Source: Saccharicrinis fermentans DSM 9555 = JCM 21142
Lineage (GTDB): Bacteria; Bacteroidota; Bacteroidia; Bacteroidales; Marinilabiliaceae
Direction of reading: 5' to 3'
Assembly (NCBI RefSeq): GCF_000517085.1
Contig: NZ_KI912107.1
Location: forward strand, 4,337,980-4,401,979
Length of the DNA: 64,000 nt
Shown here: positions 1 through 10,395 of the stretch, in pieces
How the letters are laid out: every line of letters begins with the position of its first letter
Numbering within the stretch: position 1 is the first letter of the stretch
The notes under the pieces: generated by a model
The model's database searches: none
The model's input: the letters and a program-made list of their open reading frames with translations, nothing else
Told to the model about the DNA's origin: nothing
Program-made: the position numbers and the translations under genes

Positions 1-184
1 ACTTACTTAAAGAACTGATGGAGCACCCCTTATAGGAACTGGTCAACCTAAGCCGTTAAAACATAGTCTAACAGGAATATATTCCAGAAGAATCAATGGT
101 AAACACCGTTTGGTATACTCGATTGAAGAAGAGAAAATTACAGTTCATGTATTAAGTACCTGGGGACACTACGGCCATAAATAA
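1..184 (+). pseudogene. YoeB/Txe-family mRNA interferase toxin, C-terminal part, frameshifted
   Basis: The stretch encodes the C-terminal part of a YoeB-like toxin, a ribosome-dependent mRNA endonuclease normally paired with a YefM antitoxin. Seen: residues LLKELMEHPL in frame 3 (bases 3-32), then IGTGQPKPLKHSLTGIYSRR and the hallmark end STWGHYGHK in frame 2, ending with TAA at 182-184. The two pieces join perfectly if one C is added to the C4 run at 26-30, so one base is missing. The 5' part and any antitoxin lie outside the window. Either a real frameshift has killed the gene or the C-run was miscalled. Family identity is firm from the conserved tail; whether the gene is dead is less sure. 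Confidence 0.8.
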
Positions 185-448
185 AGGATTCAATCCACTT
201 CCCCGCAAATAAAACCCAGCCTTCCGAAATGCCTCGGAATCCCTCTGTCCTTCCCCTGCGCCAACCCTTCTATTTTATTTTTTGTCCGACCCACAAGCAG
301 CACATTGTTTTTTCTTTTAACTGAATATATGAAAACATAATCTTCAATTAAAAACCTCAATTAAAAGAAAAAAGATACTATTTTTGGTGGCGTTGGACAT
401 TCTTTGAGATGCAGTTTTGGAGGTGGTAAGAGCTTGAAAAAGTAGTGA

Positions 449-1105
449 AAAGCTGGCCTAAATAGTTACGATTATGGAGCTAGGTTCTATGACCCGAGTT
501 TGGGGAGGTGGCACGTGATAGATCCTAAAGCAGAAAAATATTTTCACGAATCACCATTTATTTATGCAGGGAATAATCCTATTCTTTTTGTAGATCCTAA
601 TGGAGAAGAGAAATATAAATTACAAGGCCATCTAAAGTTTAATTCTGGTTTTGTTGGAATTGGAATAAAAGCATTAGGAATTAAGTATAGCTTCCAAGGT
701 GCTAAAGAGTACGAAGTGTCAATTAATATTTCATTTGATGCAGTTACAAAAGAGTTTACTATAGGAGGAGCTGGTTTGCAAAGAGAAAAAGGAGGTGATG
801 AATTAACAGCAGGTGGAGTTGTTGGAGGTGGAGAAACAACGGAAAAGGAAACAGGAGGCGAAGTGAAAATTGGTTTTAATTTTAAAGAAGGTGAATTTGT
901 TTCAGACGCAGATAAAATAGAAGATGAAGATTTCAAAGATGTCGGAGAAGGTACTGTTGGGATCTATACTGGGACGGAAAAAGAAGGAGAGGGATATAAG
1001 GCAGCTCTTGGGTTAAATCCTGAAGTTAATGCATTTTATGGAGCTGGAATAGGAATAAATTTGTCTGTACAAGAAAGTACTGAAGAAGAAAAGAAAGAAG
1101 AATAA
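449..1105 (+). pseudogene. RHS-repeat core C-terminus with variable tip domain (truncated)
   Basis: The frame is open from 449 (TGA at 446-448) and starts inside an RHS core end: [15 protein letters not shown], then [20 protein letters not shown] and [11 protein letters not shown]. In complete RHS polymorphic proteins this motif marks the end of the conserved shell, and what follows is the exchangeable tip. Here the tip is about 160 residues, Gly/Glu/Lys rich, predicted beta-rich, without cysteines or a recognised nuclease or deaminase motif. The large N-terminal shell is absent; just upstream of 449 other frames carry RHS-like residues (GKEL-like), so the 5' side looks degraded by small indels. 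A TTG at 500 could give a 201-residue product. It is probably a displaced or orphan RHS tail; its function is unknown. Confidence 0.7.
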
Positions 1106-1117
1106 ATTAATTTTAGT

Positions 1118-1417
1118 ATGAAAAGAAGATTGATATTTTTTAATATATGTTATGTATCTACAATTTTGACATTGGTTATGCTTGTATCTTCATCAATATT
1201 AAGTGATGTAGATATAATTAAACCTGTATTCTATAGCCCTCTAGCAATTTCACTTAGAGGTGTTTCCTTGTTGTTATTATTTATCTTATTAATAAAGTGT
1301 ATAATTGTTTGGAAGAACAAAGATAAAAACATAGTCAGATTCTTTTTACTATTGTTCTTGCATGGATTTTATATAATATATTATTATAGAAAAATAATAA
1401 AGAATGGCTGGTTGTAA
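1118..1417 (+). CDS. Small three-helix membrane protein, possible immunity partner of the RHS tip
   Basis: A 99-residue protein starting 12 bases after the RHS tip stop. Three hydrophobic helices are visible at about residues 5-28, 41-66 and 73-91, with basic loops (KNKDKN) and a basic tail (RKIIKNGWL). I do not recognise a family. Position directly behind an RHS variable tip, short size and low GC fit the usual place of an immunity gene, so that role is inferred from context only. A run of eight C bases (1418-1425) follows the stop codon immediately. Confidence 0.5.
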   Translation: MKRRLIFFNICYVSTILTLVMLVSSSILSDVDIIKPVFYSPLAISLRGVSLLLLFILLIKCIIVWKNKDKNIVRFFLLLFLHGFYIIYYYRKIIKNGWL

Positions 1418-1483
1418 CCCCCCCCGTATTCTAAGACTAAAACAAATAAATAATTATTTTTTTTCAAGAGGCATATCCATATG

Positions 1484-1600
1484 TGCATATTCTGGAAGTA
1501 TTCGGACACCCATTCTGAAAACATCCGGACAGGCATTCCGGAATTATTCGGACACTCATTCTGGAAACATTCGGACAGTCGTTCCGGAAACATCCGGACA
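1484..1600 (+). repeat. IS21 left end with five 23-bp phased direct repeats
   Basis: The hexamer CGGACA occurs at 1503, 1526, 1549, 1572 and 1595, exactly 23 bp apart, each followed by a variant of ..CATTCTGGAAACAT. These are probably transposase (IstA) binding sites. Confidence 0.85.
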
Positions 1601-1645
1601 TTGATTTAGGTCTGTTTATCTTGCTTTTCCAAAAAAGGGAAAGCG

Positions 1646-3187
1646 ATGAAAAAAACAGACATGAAAAAAGTACGCGAATTATTGCATCTAGTTATTGGCC
1701 AAGGCCATAGTTCACGTCAGGCAGCCAAGATTGCCGGCATGAGCAAGAGCAGTGCCAGCGAGTATGTCAGCGGCTTCAAAACGAGCGGGATAGAACTGGA
1801 TAAAATGTCGAAGCTGACCGACAGTGTATTACTATAGGCCATAACCGGACCCAACGGAAAGCAGGCAAACGAACGTTATGCCCATTTGATTTCCCTCTTC
1901 GGATATATAGAAAAAGAACTCTTACGTCCGGGTGTTACTCTACAGCTTCTGTGGCAGGAGCTTTTTGCAGCACGTGAAAAATCGTACAGTTACTCCCAAT
2001 TTTGTTTCCATTATCAACAATGGGCCAAGAAGCAGAAAGTGGGGATGCACATGGAACACAAGGCAGGCGACAAACTATATGTCGATTTTACCGGGGTAAA
2101 GCAGAAGATTATAGATGCCGCAACTGGTGAAATTAGGGAGGCAGAGGTCTTTGTTGGTGTTCTGGGCAGCAGCCAAAAAGCTTACATAGAAGCCGTCGAG
2201 AGTCAGAAAAAGGCGGATTGGATAAAGGTCAACGAGAATGCATTGCGGTTCTTTCGGGGCGTTCCGCGCTGCATCGTGCCCGACTGTCTCAAGTCGGCAG
2301 TTGTGAAGGCCGATCGGTACGAGCCTCAGATTAATGCGACCTACAAAGACTTTGGCGACTATTACAGCACGGTTATCTTGCCTGCCAGGGCCTTGCACCC
2401 CAAGGACAAATCCTTGGCCGAGAACTTTGTAAAAACAGCATATACCCGAATTTTTGCACCCTTACGCAACGTACCGTTCTTTTCGCTGGAAGAGTGCAAC
2501 CATGCCATGTGGGAAGAGCTTGATAAGCACAACGGGATGCCTTTTCAGGGCAAGGACTACTCCCGCGAGTATTTGTTCGATACTGTTGAAAAGGAGGAGC
2601 TGCAGCCCTTGCCCGTGTCGTTTTACGACCTGCGTGCTTTTGCCATTGTCAAAGTGCAATACAACCACCATGTATACCTGAGGGAAGATCGTCACTATTA
2701 TAGCGTGCCCTTCCAGTTGACGGGGAAAAAAGTACAACTCAGTTACAACAGCCGTGTGGTGGAGGTAAGCTATAACAACGTACGTGTGGCCATACACCAA
2801 CGTAACCCGCACCGTTACGGGTATACCACAGACGGGGAACATAGGCCATCCCAACACAAATTCGTGTCGGAATGGGATGCCGACCGTTTTATCCGCTGGG
2901 CTGCCAAGGTATCACCCCAAACGGAATCCTTCATCAAGGAACTAATAGAAAGCAAAGCACACCCAGAACAGGCCTTCTCAGCATGTATGGGCATACTATC
3001 GGAAAGTAAGAAACACGCACCCGAAGATTTTGGAAGGGCATGCAAAAAGGCTCTGGAGATGAAAGTTTACACCTGCAAATTTATCCGCAACACACTGAAA
3101 TATAAAACCTTTAACCTTGATGCCGAGGAGGAGATACGAAGAATTATGGATGATAACGAAACCAGAAGACTGGACATATTAAACTAA
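1646..3187 (+). pseudogene. istA: IS21-family transposase IstA, interrupted by one amber codon
   Basis: IstA is the DDE transposase of IS21 elements. Residues 1-63 form a helix-turn-helix (HSSRQAAKIAGMSKSSASEY), then TAG at 1835-1837, after which the same frame stays open to 3187 with typical IstA sequence (RYAHLISLFGYIEKEL, YSYSQFCFHYQQW). The catalytic residues can be placed as D in YVDFTG, D in PDCLKS and E in SLAENFVK. With the stop read through it would be 513 residues, the normal family length. A TTG at 1886 could give a 433-residue product lacking the N-terminal DNA-binding domain. A single nonsense change with everything else intact suggests recent inactivation. Confidence 0.88.
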
Positions 3188-3192
3188 AAAAG

Positions 3193-3924
3193 ATGAACGC
3201 ACAAACTATTGAAAAAGTAAAGCAAATGAAGTTGTACGGTATAGAAAGAGCGTACAACCAAGTGTTCGAATCAGGCAGCAGTCAAGGTCTAACCTTCGAC
3301 GAACTGCTCGCTATATTAATCGATGCGGAGTATGACGAACGGTACAATAGAAAGCTCGAACGCTATATTAAAATGGCCAACCTGAAACAAAGCGCATCAA
3401 TAGATCAGGTTGATTTTAATACCCACAGGAACCTGGACAAAAATCTTTTGGTAAAACTCCAGATGTGCCAATGGGTAGAAAAAGGCCGCGACATCCTATT
3501 AACGGGATCTACGGGCGTGGGCAAGTCCTTTGTTGCGTGCGCCCTGGAATATCATGCCTGCACCAATGGGATGAGTACTCTTTATGTAACGGCCAACAAG
3601 CTTTTTGACAAGTTGATGTATGCCAAGGCAGATGGTAGTTACCCCAGAGAAATAAAGAAAATACTTAAATGTGATTTACTTATTATAGATGATTTTGGCC
3701 TCAAAGCTTTGGACACCGGCTCAAGAAATATGTTGCTTGAAATTATTGACGACAGACATAACCTAAAACCAACAATGGTAACATCTCAAGTTCCTTTAAA
3801 ACAGTGGTTTGAATCCATAGGTGACCCCGTGGTTGCCGATGCAGTAATGGATAGGTTGGTTAACGGGTCATACCGTATCGAAATGCAAGGCGAATCAATG
3901 AGAAAAATGATAGCAAAACGTTAA
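3193..3924 (+). CDS. istB: IS21-family helper ATPase IstB
   Basis: IstB is the AAA+ ATPase that selects target DNA and stimulates IstA during transposition. The 243-residue product has Walker A GSTGVGKS at residues 105-112 and Walker B LLIIDD at 162-167, followed by sensor-type residues in MVTSQVPLKQW and an arginine-containing MDRLVNGSYRIE. Length is normal for IstB. It starts five bases after the istA stop, the usual close coupling. No damage is visible. The downstream bases to 3966 are AT rich and lead into the right-end repeats. Confidence 0.93.
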   Translation: MNAQTIEKVKQMKLYGIERAYNQVFESGSSQGLTFDELLAILIDAEYDERYNRKLERYIKMANLKQSASIDQVDFNTHRNLDKNLLVKLQMCQWVEKGRDILLTGSTGVGKSFVACALEYHACTNGMSTLYVTANKLFDKLMYAKADGSYPREIKKILKCDLLIIDDFGLKALDTGSRNMLLEIIDDRHNLKPTMVTSQVPLKQWFESIGDPVVADAVMDRLVNGSYRIEMQGESMRKMIAKR

Positions 3925-3966
3925 AAAAATAATACCTATTTTTGAAAAAATCGCAGACCTAAAAAG

Positions 3967-4013
3967 TGTCCGGATAAAACCGGAATGGGTGTCCGAATAA
4001 AACAGAATGTCCA
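3967..4013 (-). repeat. IS21 right end with two 23-bp phased repeats
   Basis: TGTCCG (complement of the left CGGACA core) lies at 3967 and 3990, 23 bp apart, followed by CAGAATGTCCA ending at 4013, the inverted match to the left tip. Confidence 0.8.
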
Positions 4014-4355
4014 ATCATTTTAATACCTCTAAATTGTCTTCTGAAATCCTTTACTTTTGCATGGAAAGATTCTGCTGCAGCATTGGTACTTCTGTTATCG
4101 AAGAAATTAATGATGTTCTGATAATGATTCTCAAAGGTTCTTCTGAGGATTTGAAAAGAATCTATATCTGTTAATTCTATTTGATTAAACCATTTTGCCA
4201 GATGAGTCATGACAACGGGTTTAGTAATATTTCGGCTGTAAATAAAATACAGATGATGTGATAAATCATATGTTATATTCTATGTCTGGATACACATTGA
4301 ATAAGATATTGGCTCGTTCTTTCTGTGATTCGGTCCATTTATGACTGGGCTTCCT
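4014..4355 (-). pseudogene. ISL3-type transposase C-terminal fragment
   Basis: On the minus strand 4210-4014 reads MTHLAKWFNQIELTDIDSFQ followed by RRTFENHYQNIINFFDNRST and NAAAESFHAKVKDFRRQFRG, the C-terminal part of the DDE domain of ISL3-like transposases (the NAxAESFNAK motif with the third acidic residue). The frame extends upstream as YDLSHHLYFIYSRN, and a further piece, KWTESQKERANILFNVYP, sits in another frame, so there is an indel near 4270. The 3' end is cut at 4013 by the IS21 right end. It is an old relic. No rest of the gene is found left of the IS21 element, so the locus was rearranged rather than simply split. Confidence 0.75.
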
Positions 4356-4464
4356 TCAGATTATACCTCACGGTAAGCACCCTTGCCGTTGGCTAATGGA
4401 TGGCTACTACAAACCCACCTAATGAACTTGCATCATCTAGTTAGTTACCATGCAGGCACACTAC

Positions 4465-4498
4465 AAAAATGGCCAGTGAGAGATCACTGGCCATTTTT
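4465..4498 (-). terminator. Rho-independent terminator downstream of ahcY
   Basis: A perfect 15-bp stem (4465-4479 with 4484-4498) around GGCCAGTGA / TCACTGGCC with a 4-base loop. A-run and T-run on both sides make it usable in either direction; it lies 21 bases past the ahcY stop. Confidence 0.88.
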
Positions 4499-4519
4499 AA
4501 TAACTTACAGATTCTGATA

Positions 4520-5998
<1,479 letters not shown>

Positions 5999-6001
5999 TT
6001 A

Positions 6002-6940
6002 TTATAACGCCAGCGAACGCAAAATATTTCGAATATTTACTTCATCGCTATGCAACTGTTCAATTAAACCATCCACACCATCAAATTTCTTTTCCTCTCT
6101 TATCTTTTTAATAAAAGTTACTTCCACTTCTTCAGAATAAATATCCTGATTAAAATCGAGGATATGTGCTTCAATGGTAAGCTCATTATTACTATCAACT
6201 GTAGGACGTACACCAATGTTCAACATACCTCCATATTTTTTACCCATTACTTGAATAGTGCAAGCATAAACCCCTGATGAAGGTATTAATTTATAATTCT
6301 CATTGGGTCTAATATTAGCTGTTGGATAGCCCAACCTACGACCTAATCTTTGTCCTCCCGTAACGGTTCCGTAAATAGAATAATCATAGCCTAACATCCT
6401 TCGGGCCTCTTCTATTTTTCCTTCATTCAGTAATTGGCGTATTACGGTAGAACTAATGGCTTTTCCCTCCATATAAACGGCGTCGACCCGCGAAATACCA
6501 AAATTTAACTTTTTGCTCAAACTGGTATAAACATTAAAATCCGCCAAACGATCCTTACCAAACCGATGATTATATCCCACCACCAAATGACTCATTTTTA
6601 TTTTATCAATAAGGAAATCCTCGATAAATCGTTCAGCTGTTAAGCTGGCCAATTCCTTGTTAAAAGGAATGAGAATCAGGTGATCAATTCCAAAACGGCT
6701 TATTATTTTAGTTTTTTCTTCCAGCGTGGTAATAAACTGGAGCGATTCAGGTTCTTGATTGAGCACTAACCTGGGATGCGGCCAAAATGACAAAACAGCG
6801 GATTGTCCCTTATTCTCTTTTGCCTTTTGCACCAAGTGTTGAAGTAACTTGGCATGCCCCAAATGCACCCCATCAAACATACCAATAGTTACCGTTACAT
6901 TATTGCCAGAAAATGATTCCGGATCGGAATAAACTTTCAT
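6002..6940 (-). CDS. ribF: Bifunctional riboflavin kinase / FAD synthetase
   Basis: It converts riboflavin to FMN and then FAD. The N-terminal nucleotidyltransferase half shows GMFDGVHLGH (20-29), GYNHRFG (122-128) and ISSTVIR (162-168). The C-terminal flavokinase half shows YGTVTGGQRLGRRLGYPTAN (190-209) and the later GMLNIGVRPT. At 312 residues the length is normal for RibF. A promoter match lies upstream, so it is probably transcribed alone or with read-through into ahcY 57 bases on. Confidence 0.96.
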   Translation of the reverse strand: MKVYSDPESFSGNNVTVTIGMFDGVHLGHAKLLQHLVQKAKENKGQSAVLSFWPHPRLVLNQEPESLQFITTLEEKTKIISRFGIDHLILIPFNKELASLTAERFIEDFLIDKIKMSHLVVGYNHRFGKDRLADFNVYTSLSKKLNFGISRVDAVYMEGKAISSTVIRQLLNEGKIEEARRMLGYDYSIYGTVTGGQRLGRRLGYPTANIRPNENYKLIPSSGVYACTIQVMGKKYGGMLNIGVRPTVDSNNELTIEAHILDFNQDIYSEEVEVTFIKKIREEKKFDGVDGLIEQLHSDEVNIRNILRSLAL

Positions 6941-6962
6941 TATATACTAAATTGTTTGTGGG

Positions 6963-6995
6963 CAAAATTACTTTAAAAAATGGGAATTATACAAA
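6963..6995 (-). promoter_or_regulatory. Putative ribF promoter
   Basis: On the minus strand TTTG (6995-6992), a 21-bp spacer and TAATTTTG (6970-6963) fit the Bacteroidota -33/-7 pattern, 22 bases before the ribF ATG. Confidence 0.6.
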
Positions 6996-7159
6996 AGTCA
7001 AATTAACAAACGCCAACCAACAGAACTTCATTAACGCTACAAATCTACCTTAAATACCTGCTATTGATACACATACCTTTCTATCCCTGTCTAACACAGA
7101 TCTTGAATGATCATAAAATTCAACAACCCTTCCCATCAACTCCATCACTACGATGGTAG

Positions 7160-10100
7160 CTACACTTTATTTAAATGAACACGAAAACTTCGCCGCAACC
7201 TAAATTTCTCGAAATAACGAATAATACGTTTCAGTATATCCAAATACAAGGTAATATACAAAAAGAATGTACTTAACCATATAACAAGAACATTGAACAG
7301 AGGTGTAGGTATCTTAATACCTGCCATTTTTTTATTGGGCGCAAAAAAATGTGCCCTTCCCCAATTCGAAGCACCATCTCTCAGCACCGGATCTTTCTTT
7401 TGAATATACTCACCATCTTTAAAGATAATCTGCTTTAATTCACCTTTGTTCAGCAACAAAGCCGCCAATTTTCGATTCTGGTATTGTTGCTTCATCTCAA
7501 AAAGTTTATCAGAGCCACCTAATTGCGCTTCCAGTTCCATGAAAAAATCATCCTTATGTTTTCGGGTAGTGTTATACTGCGTTTGAAAAAATGACTCCAG
7601 ACTATCCAATACACTGCCCATTTTTTCGATGGAATACTCACTTAGATTAGAAGGTTGCACAACCATCACCTCTTCTAAATCCACAACCTTACTATCATTA
7701 ATCTTAGATAACTCATGCATGATAAGTGCATGATTGGCTTCTGCTCTTTCTACATCACCGGCCTTTAAAAAGTCTTTACAAATTTTGTTGTGCTGTTTCA
7801 ACTTAGGAATCAACAAGGCCAAATAATATGAAGCCTGACTAATTATTTGTTCATCTTCGAAAAAATATTTTTCGTATTTATTGTTAGCAAACTGATTTAC
7901 GGCCAGAGCTTCATAAGCCCAGCGTGACGTCATCACATCTGCTATACGCGGTACATAATCCTTGGTAGCGATGGAACTATGCAGCTTATCAAAATTAACG
8001 ATCACCCCACTTAACAAAAGCTGTGGCACCAAAATTAATGGTATCAATATATAAATAGCCACCACAGATTTTAAACCACTACTAATATTCAGCCCCAGCA
8101 TATTTGAAAAACAGGCTGTAGAAAATAATATCAACCAATAACTAAAATTAAGACCTTTAATTTCCAAGATATAATTCCCAATCAGAACCAAACTAAGGGT
8201 TTGAATGGCCGAAATTCCAAAGAGAATGGTAATTTTACTATTCAAATAGCTAAACCTACTTAAATTCAAGAATTTCTCGCGCTGTAATAATTTCTTATCC
8301 TTTATAATTTCTTCTGCGCTTACATTCAAACCCAAAAATAAAGCAACCACCACTGCCATAAACAGATAGGCTGGAATATTATCGTTTTGACTAAAAATAT
8401 AAAGGCTAGGATCCGCATCTGAACCAACGATATACTTGGTAAAGAAACCTATGATCAAGGCAAGTATAGGTGCCTCTAAAAAATTAATCATCACATACTG
8501 ACGATCCTTCCATTTAGATAGACTATCCCGGTAGGTATATATAATAAACTGCTTTAATCTACCGGGTATATTATAAAGGTTAGGAGGAAGATCTTCCACT
8601 TTATCAGGCTTTTCTGCCTCCTTCCAATCAAATTTACTTTCAATATCGCTAATATAGTTCTCGTACCATTCCTGGGGCTTAATTTTTCTTTCACGAATCA
8701 GCCTACCATTGGGGTTAACCATACGACCTTCTATAATACGTAAAGGCTGCTCCACCTTCACATTACCACAAAGGTAACACTCACTGTCTTCAGGATTTAC
8801 ATATTGGGCCTTCTGTTTAAAATACACAATAGCATCCATCGGATTACCATTGTAAATGATATATCCTCCTTTGTCAATAATCAACAGCTTATCCAGTAAC
8901 TTATAAAGATCGGATGAAGGCTGGTGTATATTGATGATCACCAGTTTACCTTTTAACGTTTGCCGTTTCAGCAAGATCATTACCTTTTCCGAATCCATAG
9001 AAGAAAGACCGGAAGTAGGCTCATCCACAAACAATATGGAAGGTTCACGAATTAGTTCGAGTGCAATATTCAAACGCTTACGTTGTCCTCCACTTAAAAT
9101 TTTATTGAGCGGATTACCCACAATCAGATCTCGTGCTTCCAGAAGGTCAAAATCCTTAATGGCATTATTTACCAGCTCATCTATTTCTTCCTTGCTAAAA
9201 TTACTGAAGCACAACTGGGCGTTAAAGTACAGGTTTTCAAAAACCGTTAACTCCTCAATCAAAAGGTCTTCCTGCGGTACATACCCAATAACACCCTTAA
9301 GTGCATCCTTATGTTTATGCACATCAAGCCCGTTAATATGTAAGGACCCCTCTGAGAGTTTGTAATTACCATTAAGCACATTCAGCAAGGTAGACTTGCC
9401 TGTTCCGCTACCACCCATAATACCCACCAACTGTCCTGACCTACCTGTAAAACTAAAGGGATGAATGCCGGTTTGTTTATCATTGAATTTATAAACAATA
9501 TCACGAGCTTTAAGCATTATTCTTCCGCGTTCAGCTTTTTGCACAAAAACTTCGGCCACTTTACCATAATACACCGGCGCCATCCTCGAAGTTTTAATAA
9601 CAGATCCCACAGACAATATGTAGGAGTTATTTCTTTCAACTTTATGGCCATTTAAATAAAGGTTTCTATCACCTGAATATCTAAAAATAAAAGTGTGCGT
9701 GCTTTTTATATGTAATACCCATACATACACCTGCTGTTTAGGATTATATATATGTTTAAATTTGGGCATGGGGGGCTCTTCCTGTCCACTAATAATAAGC
9801 ACTTTTTCAGGATTGCTAACCTCCATGGGACCTTGCAGAATGAACGATTTCAACAACTGATAATCCATTGGGTCAATCATCATTCCATTGGATAGCTTAT
9901 CCACTATCTCATTAGCAATGGTACTAATTTTCTCCTCTTTGCGCATGAACTCAAAGAGCTGAACAAAAAGCCATATTTTAGATTCGCTTTCCAGTTCCTT
10001 GTTTAACTCATCGCAAATTGAATTCAGCTGGTTATAATTATCCGAGGATTGCTTTTCAGCCTTCGATTTGATGGGACTGTATGTATATTTATGAAAAGAC

Positions 10101-10270
10101 TGAATGTAAAAATTGAATCGTTGCAGATATTGATCCACATATTCCCTGTTAAAATTGCGGAGCAACTCCTGTTCAATCAGCTTACGTGCACTATCTAATC
10201 TACTCTCTTTGCGTACGTTAGTTAGCAAAGCATATAATTTCATTAATGCATCCAGTAAAGTTTCACTCAT
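7160..10270 (-). CDS. FHA-domain ABC-2 (ABCG-like) transporter, ATPase and permease fused
   Basis: A 1036-residue half-transporter of unknown substrate. In order: a helical N-terminus (1-130, resembling a TerB-like module), an FHA-like beta domain (about 170-245; LYLNGHKVERN), an ABC ATPase with Walker A GGSGTGKST (286-294), signature LSGGQ (392-396) and Walker B ILFVDEP (412-418), a Cys pair CYLC (498-501), then membrane segments near 596-615, 633-650, 680-702, 709-730 and 735-757, a long soluble insert and a last membrane helix near 1000-1020. ATPase-before-permease order is that of ABCG/White-type exporters. The FHA domain suggests control by phosphothreonine binding, which is inference. 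It is monocistronic: the next gene upstream has its own terminator. Confidence 0.85.
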   Translation of the reverse strand: MSETLLDALMKLYALLTNVRKESRLDSARKLIEQELLRNFNREYVDQYLQRFNFYIQSFHKYTYSPIKSKAEKQSSDNYNQLNSICDELNKELESESKIWLFVQLFEFMRKEEKISTIANEIVDKLSNGMMIDPMDYQLLKSFILQGPMEVSNPEKVLIISGQEEPPMPKFKHIYNPKQQVYVWVLHIKSTHTFIFRYSGDRNLYLNGHKVERNNSYILSVGSVIKTSRMAPVYYGKVAEVFVQKAERGRIMLKARDIVYKFNDKQTGIHPFSFTGRSGQLVGIMGGSGTGKSTLLNVLNGNYKLSEGSLHINGLDVHKHKDALKGVIGYVPQEDLLIEELTVFENLYFNAQLCFSNFSKEEIDELVNNAIKDFDLLEARDLIVGNPLNKILSGGQRKRLNIALELIREPSILFVDEPTSGLSSMDSEKVMILLKRQTLKGKLVIINIHQPSSDLYKLLDKLLIIDKGGYIIYNGNPMDAIVYFKQKAQYVNPEDSECYLCGNVKVEQPLRIIEGRMVNPNGRLIRERKIKPQEWYENYISDIESKFDWKEAEKPDKVEDLPPNLYNIPGRLKQFIIYTYRDSLSKWKDRQYVMINFLEAPILALIIGFFTKYIVGSDADPSLYIFSQNDNIPAYLFMAVVVALFLGLNVSAEEIIKDKKLLQREKFLNLSRFSYLNSKITILFGISAIQTLSLVLIGNYILEIKGLNFSYWLILFSTACFSNMLGLNISSGLKSVVAIYILIPLILVPQLLLSGVIVNFDKLHSSIATKDYVPRIADVMTSRWAYEALAVNQFANNKYEKYFFEDEQIISQASYYLALLIPKLKQHNKICKDFLKAGDVERAEANHALIMHELSKINDSKVVDLEEVMVVQPSNLSEYSIEKMGSVLDSLESFFQTQYNTTRKHKDDFFMELEAQLGGSDKLFEMKQQYQNRKLAALLLNKGELKQIIFKDGEYIQKKDPVLRDGASNWGRAHFFAPNKKMAGIKIPTPLFNVLVIWLSTFFLYITLYLDILKRIIRYFEKFRLRRSFRVHLNKV

Positions 10271-10347
10271 AACATTATTATACTTGGTTAACCGAAGTTT
10301 CTGGTATAAAAATACAATATACCTGTAAATATATAGGTATTTATAAA

Positions 10348-10374
10348 AAAAGCGACCAAAGATTGATCGCTTTT
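10348..10374 (-). terminator. Terminator after the 10396 lipoprotein gene
   Basis: A 12-bp stem (10348-10359 with 10363-10374, one G-U pair) with a 3-base loop. On the minus strand it is followed by seven T. Confidence 0.8.
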
Positions 10375-10395
10375 AAGATATTTTATTTGTTATGC

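Larger units (their letters stand above)
1484..4013 (+). mobile_element. IS21-family insertion sequence (istA-istB)
   Basis: The element contains an istA-like transposase frame and an istB ATPase flanked by inverted termini. Proposed ends: TGCATATTCTG at 1484 and, on the opposite strand, TGGACATTCTG ending at 4013 (9 of 11 match). Inside each end lie direct copies of a 23-bp repeat with core CGGACA, as is typical for IS21. The element is visibly richer in G and C than its flanks, a sign of recent arrival. No convincing target duplication is seen, so the exact ends may be off by a few bases. It abuts a decayed ISL3-type transposase on its right. IstA carries an amber codon, so the copy may be immobile. 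Confidence 0.85.

Noticed and set aside
562-936. Minus-strand 124-residue ORF opposite the RHS tip
   Set aside because: Low-complexity Ser/Pro-rich product created by the Gly/Glu-rich plus-strand gene; a shadow ORF.
1503-1600. 23-bp repeats as a CRISPR array
   Set aside because: There are no spacers: repeats abut each other, belong to IS21 ends and reappear inverted at the other end.
1886-3187. Separate 433-residue gene starting at TTG 1886
   Set aside because: It is in the same frame as the 63-residue ORF upstream and together they make one normal-length IstA split by a single TAG.
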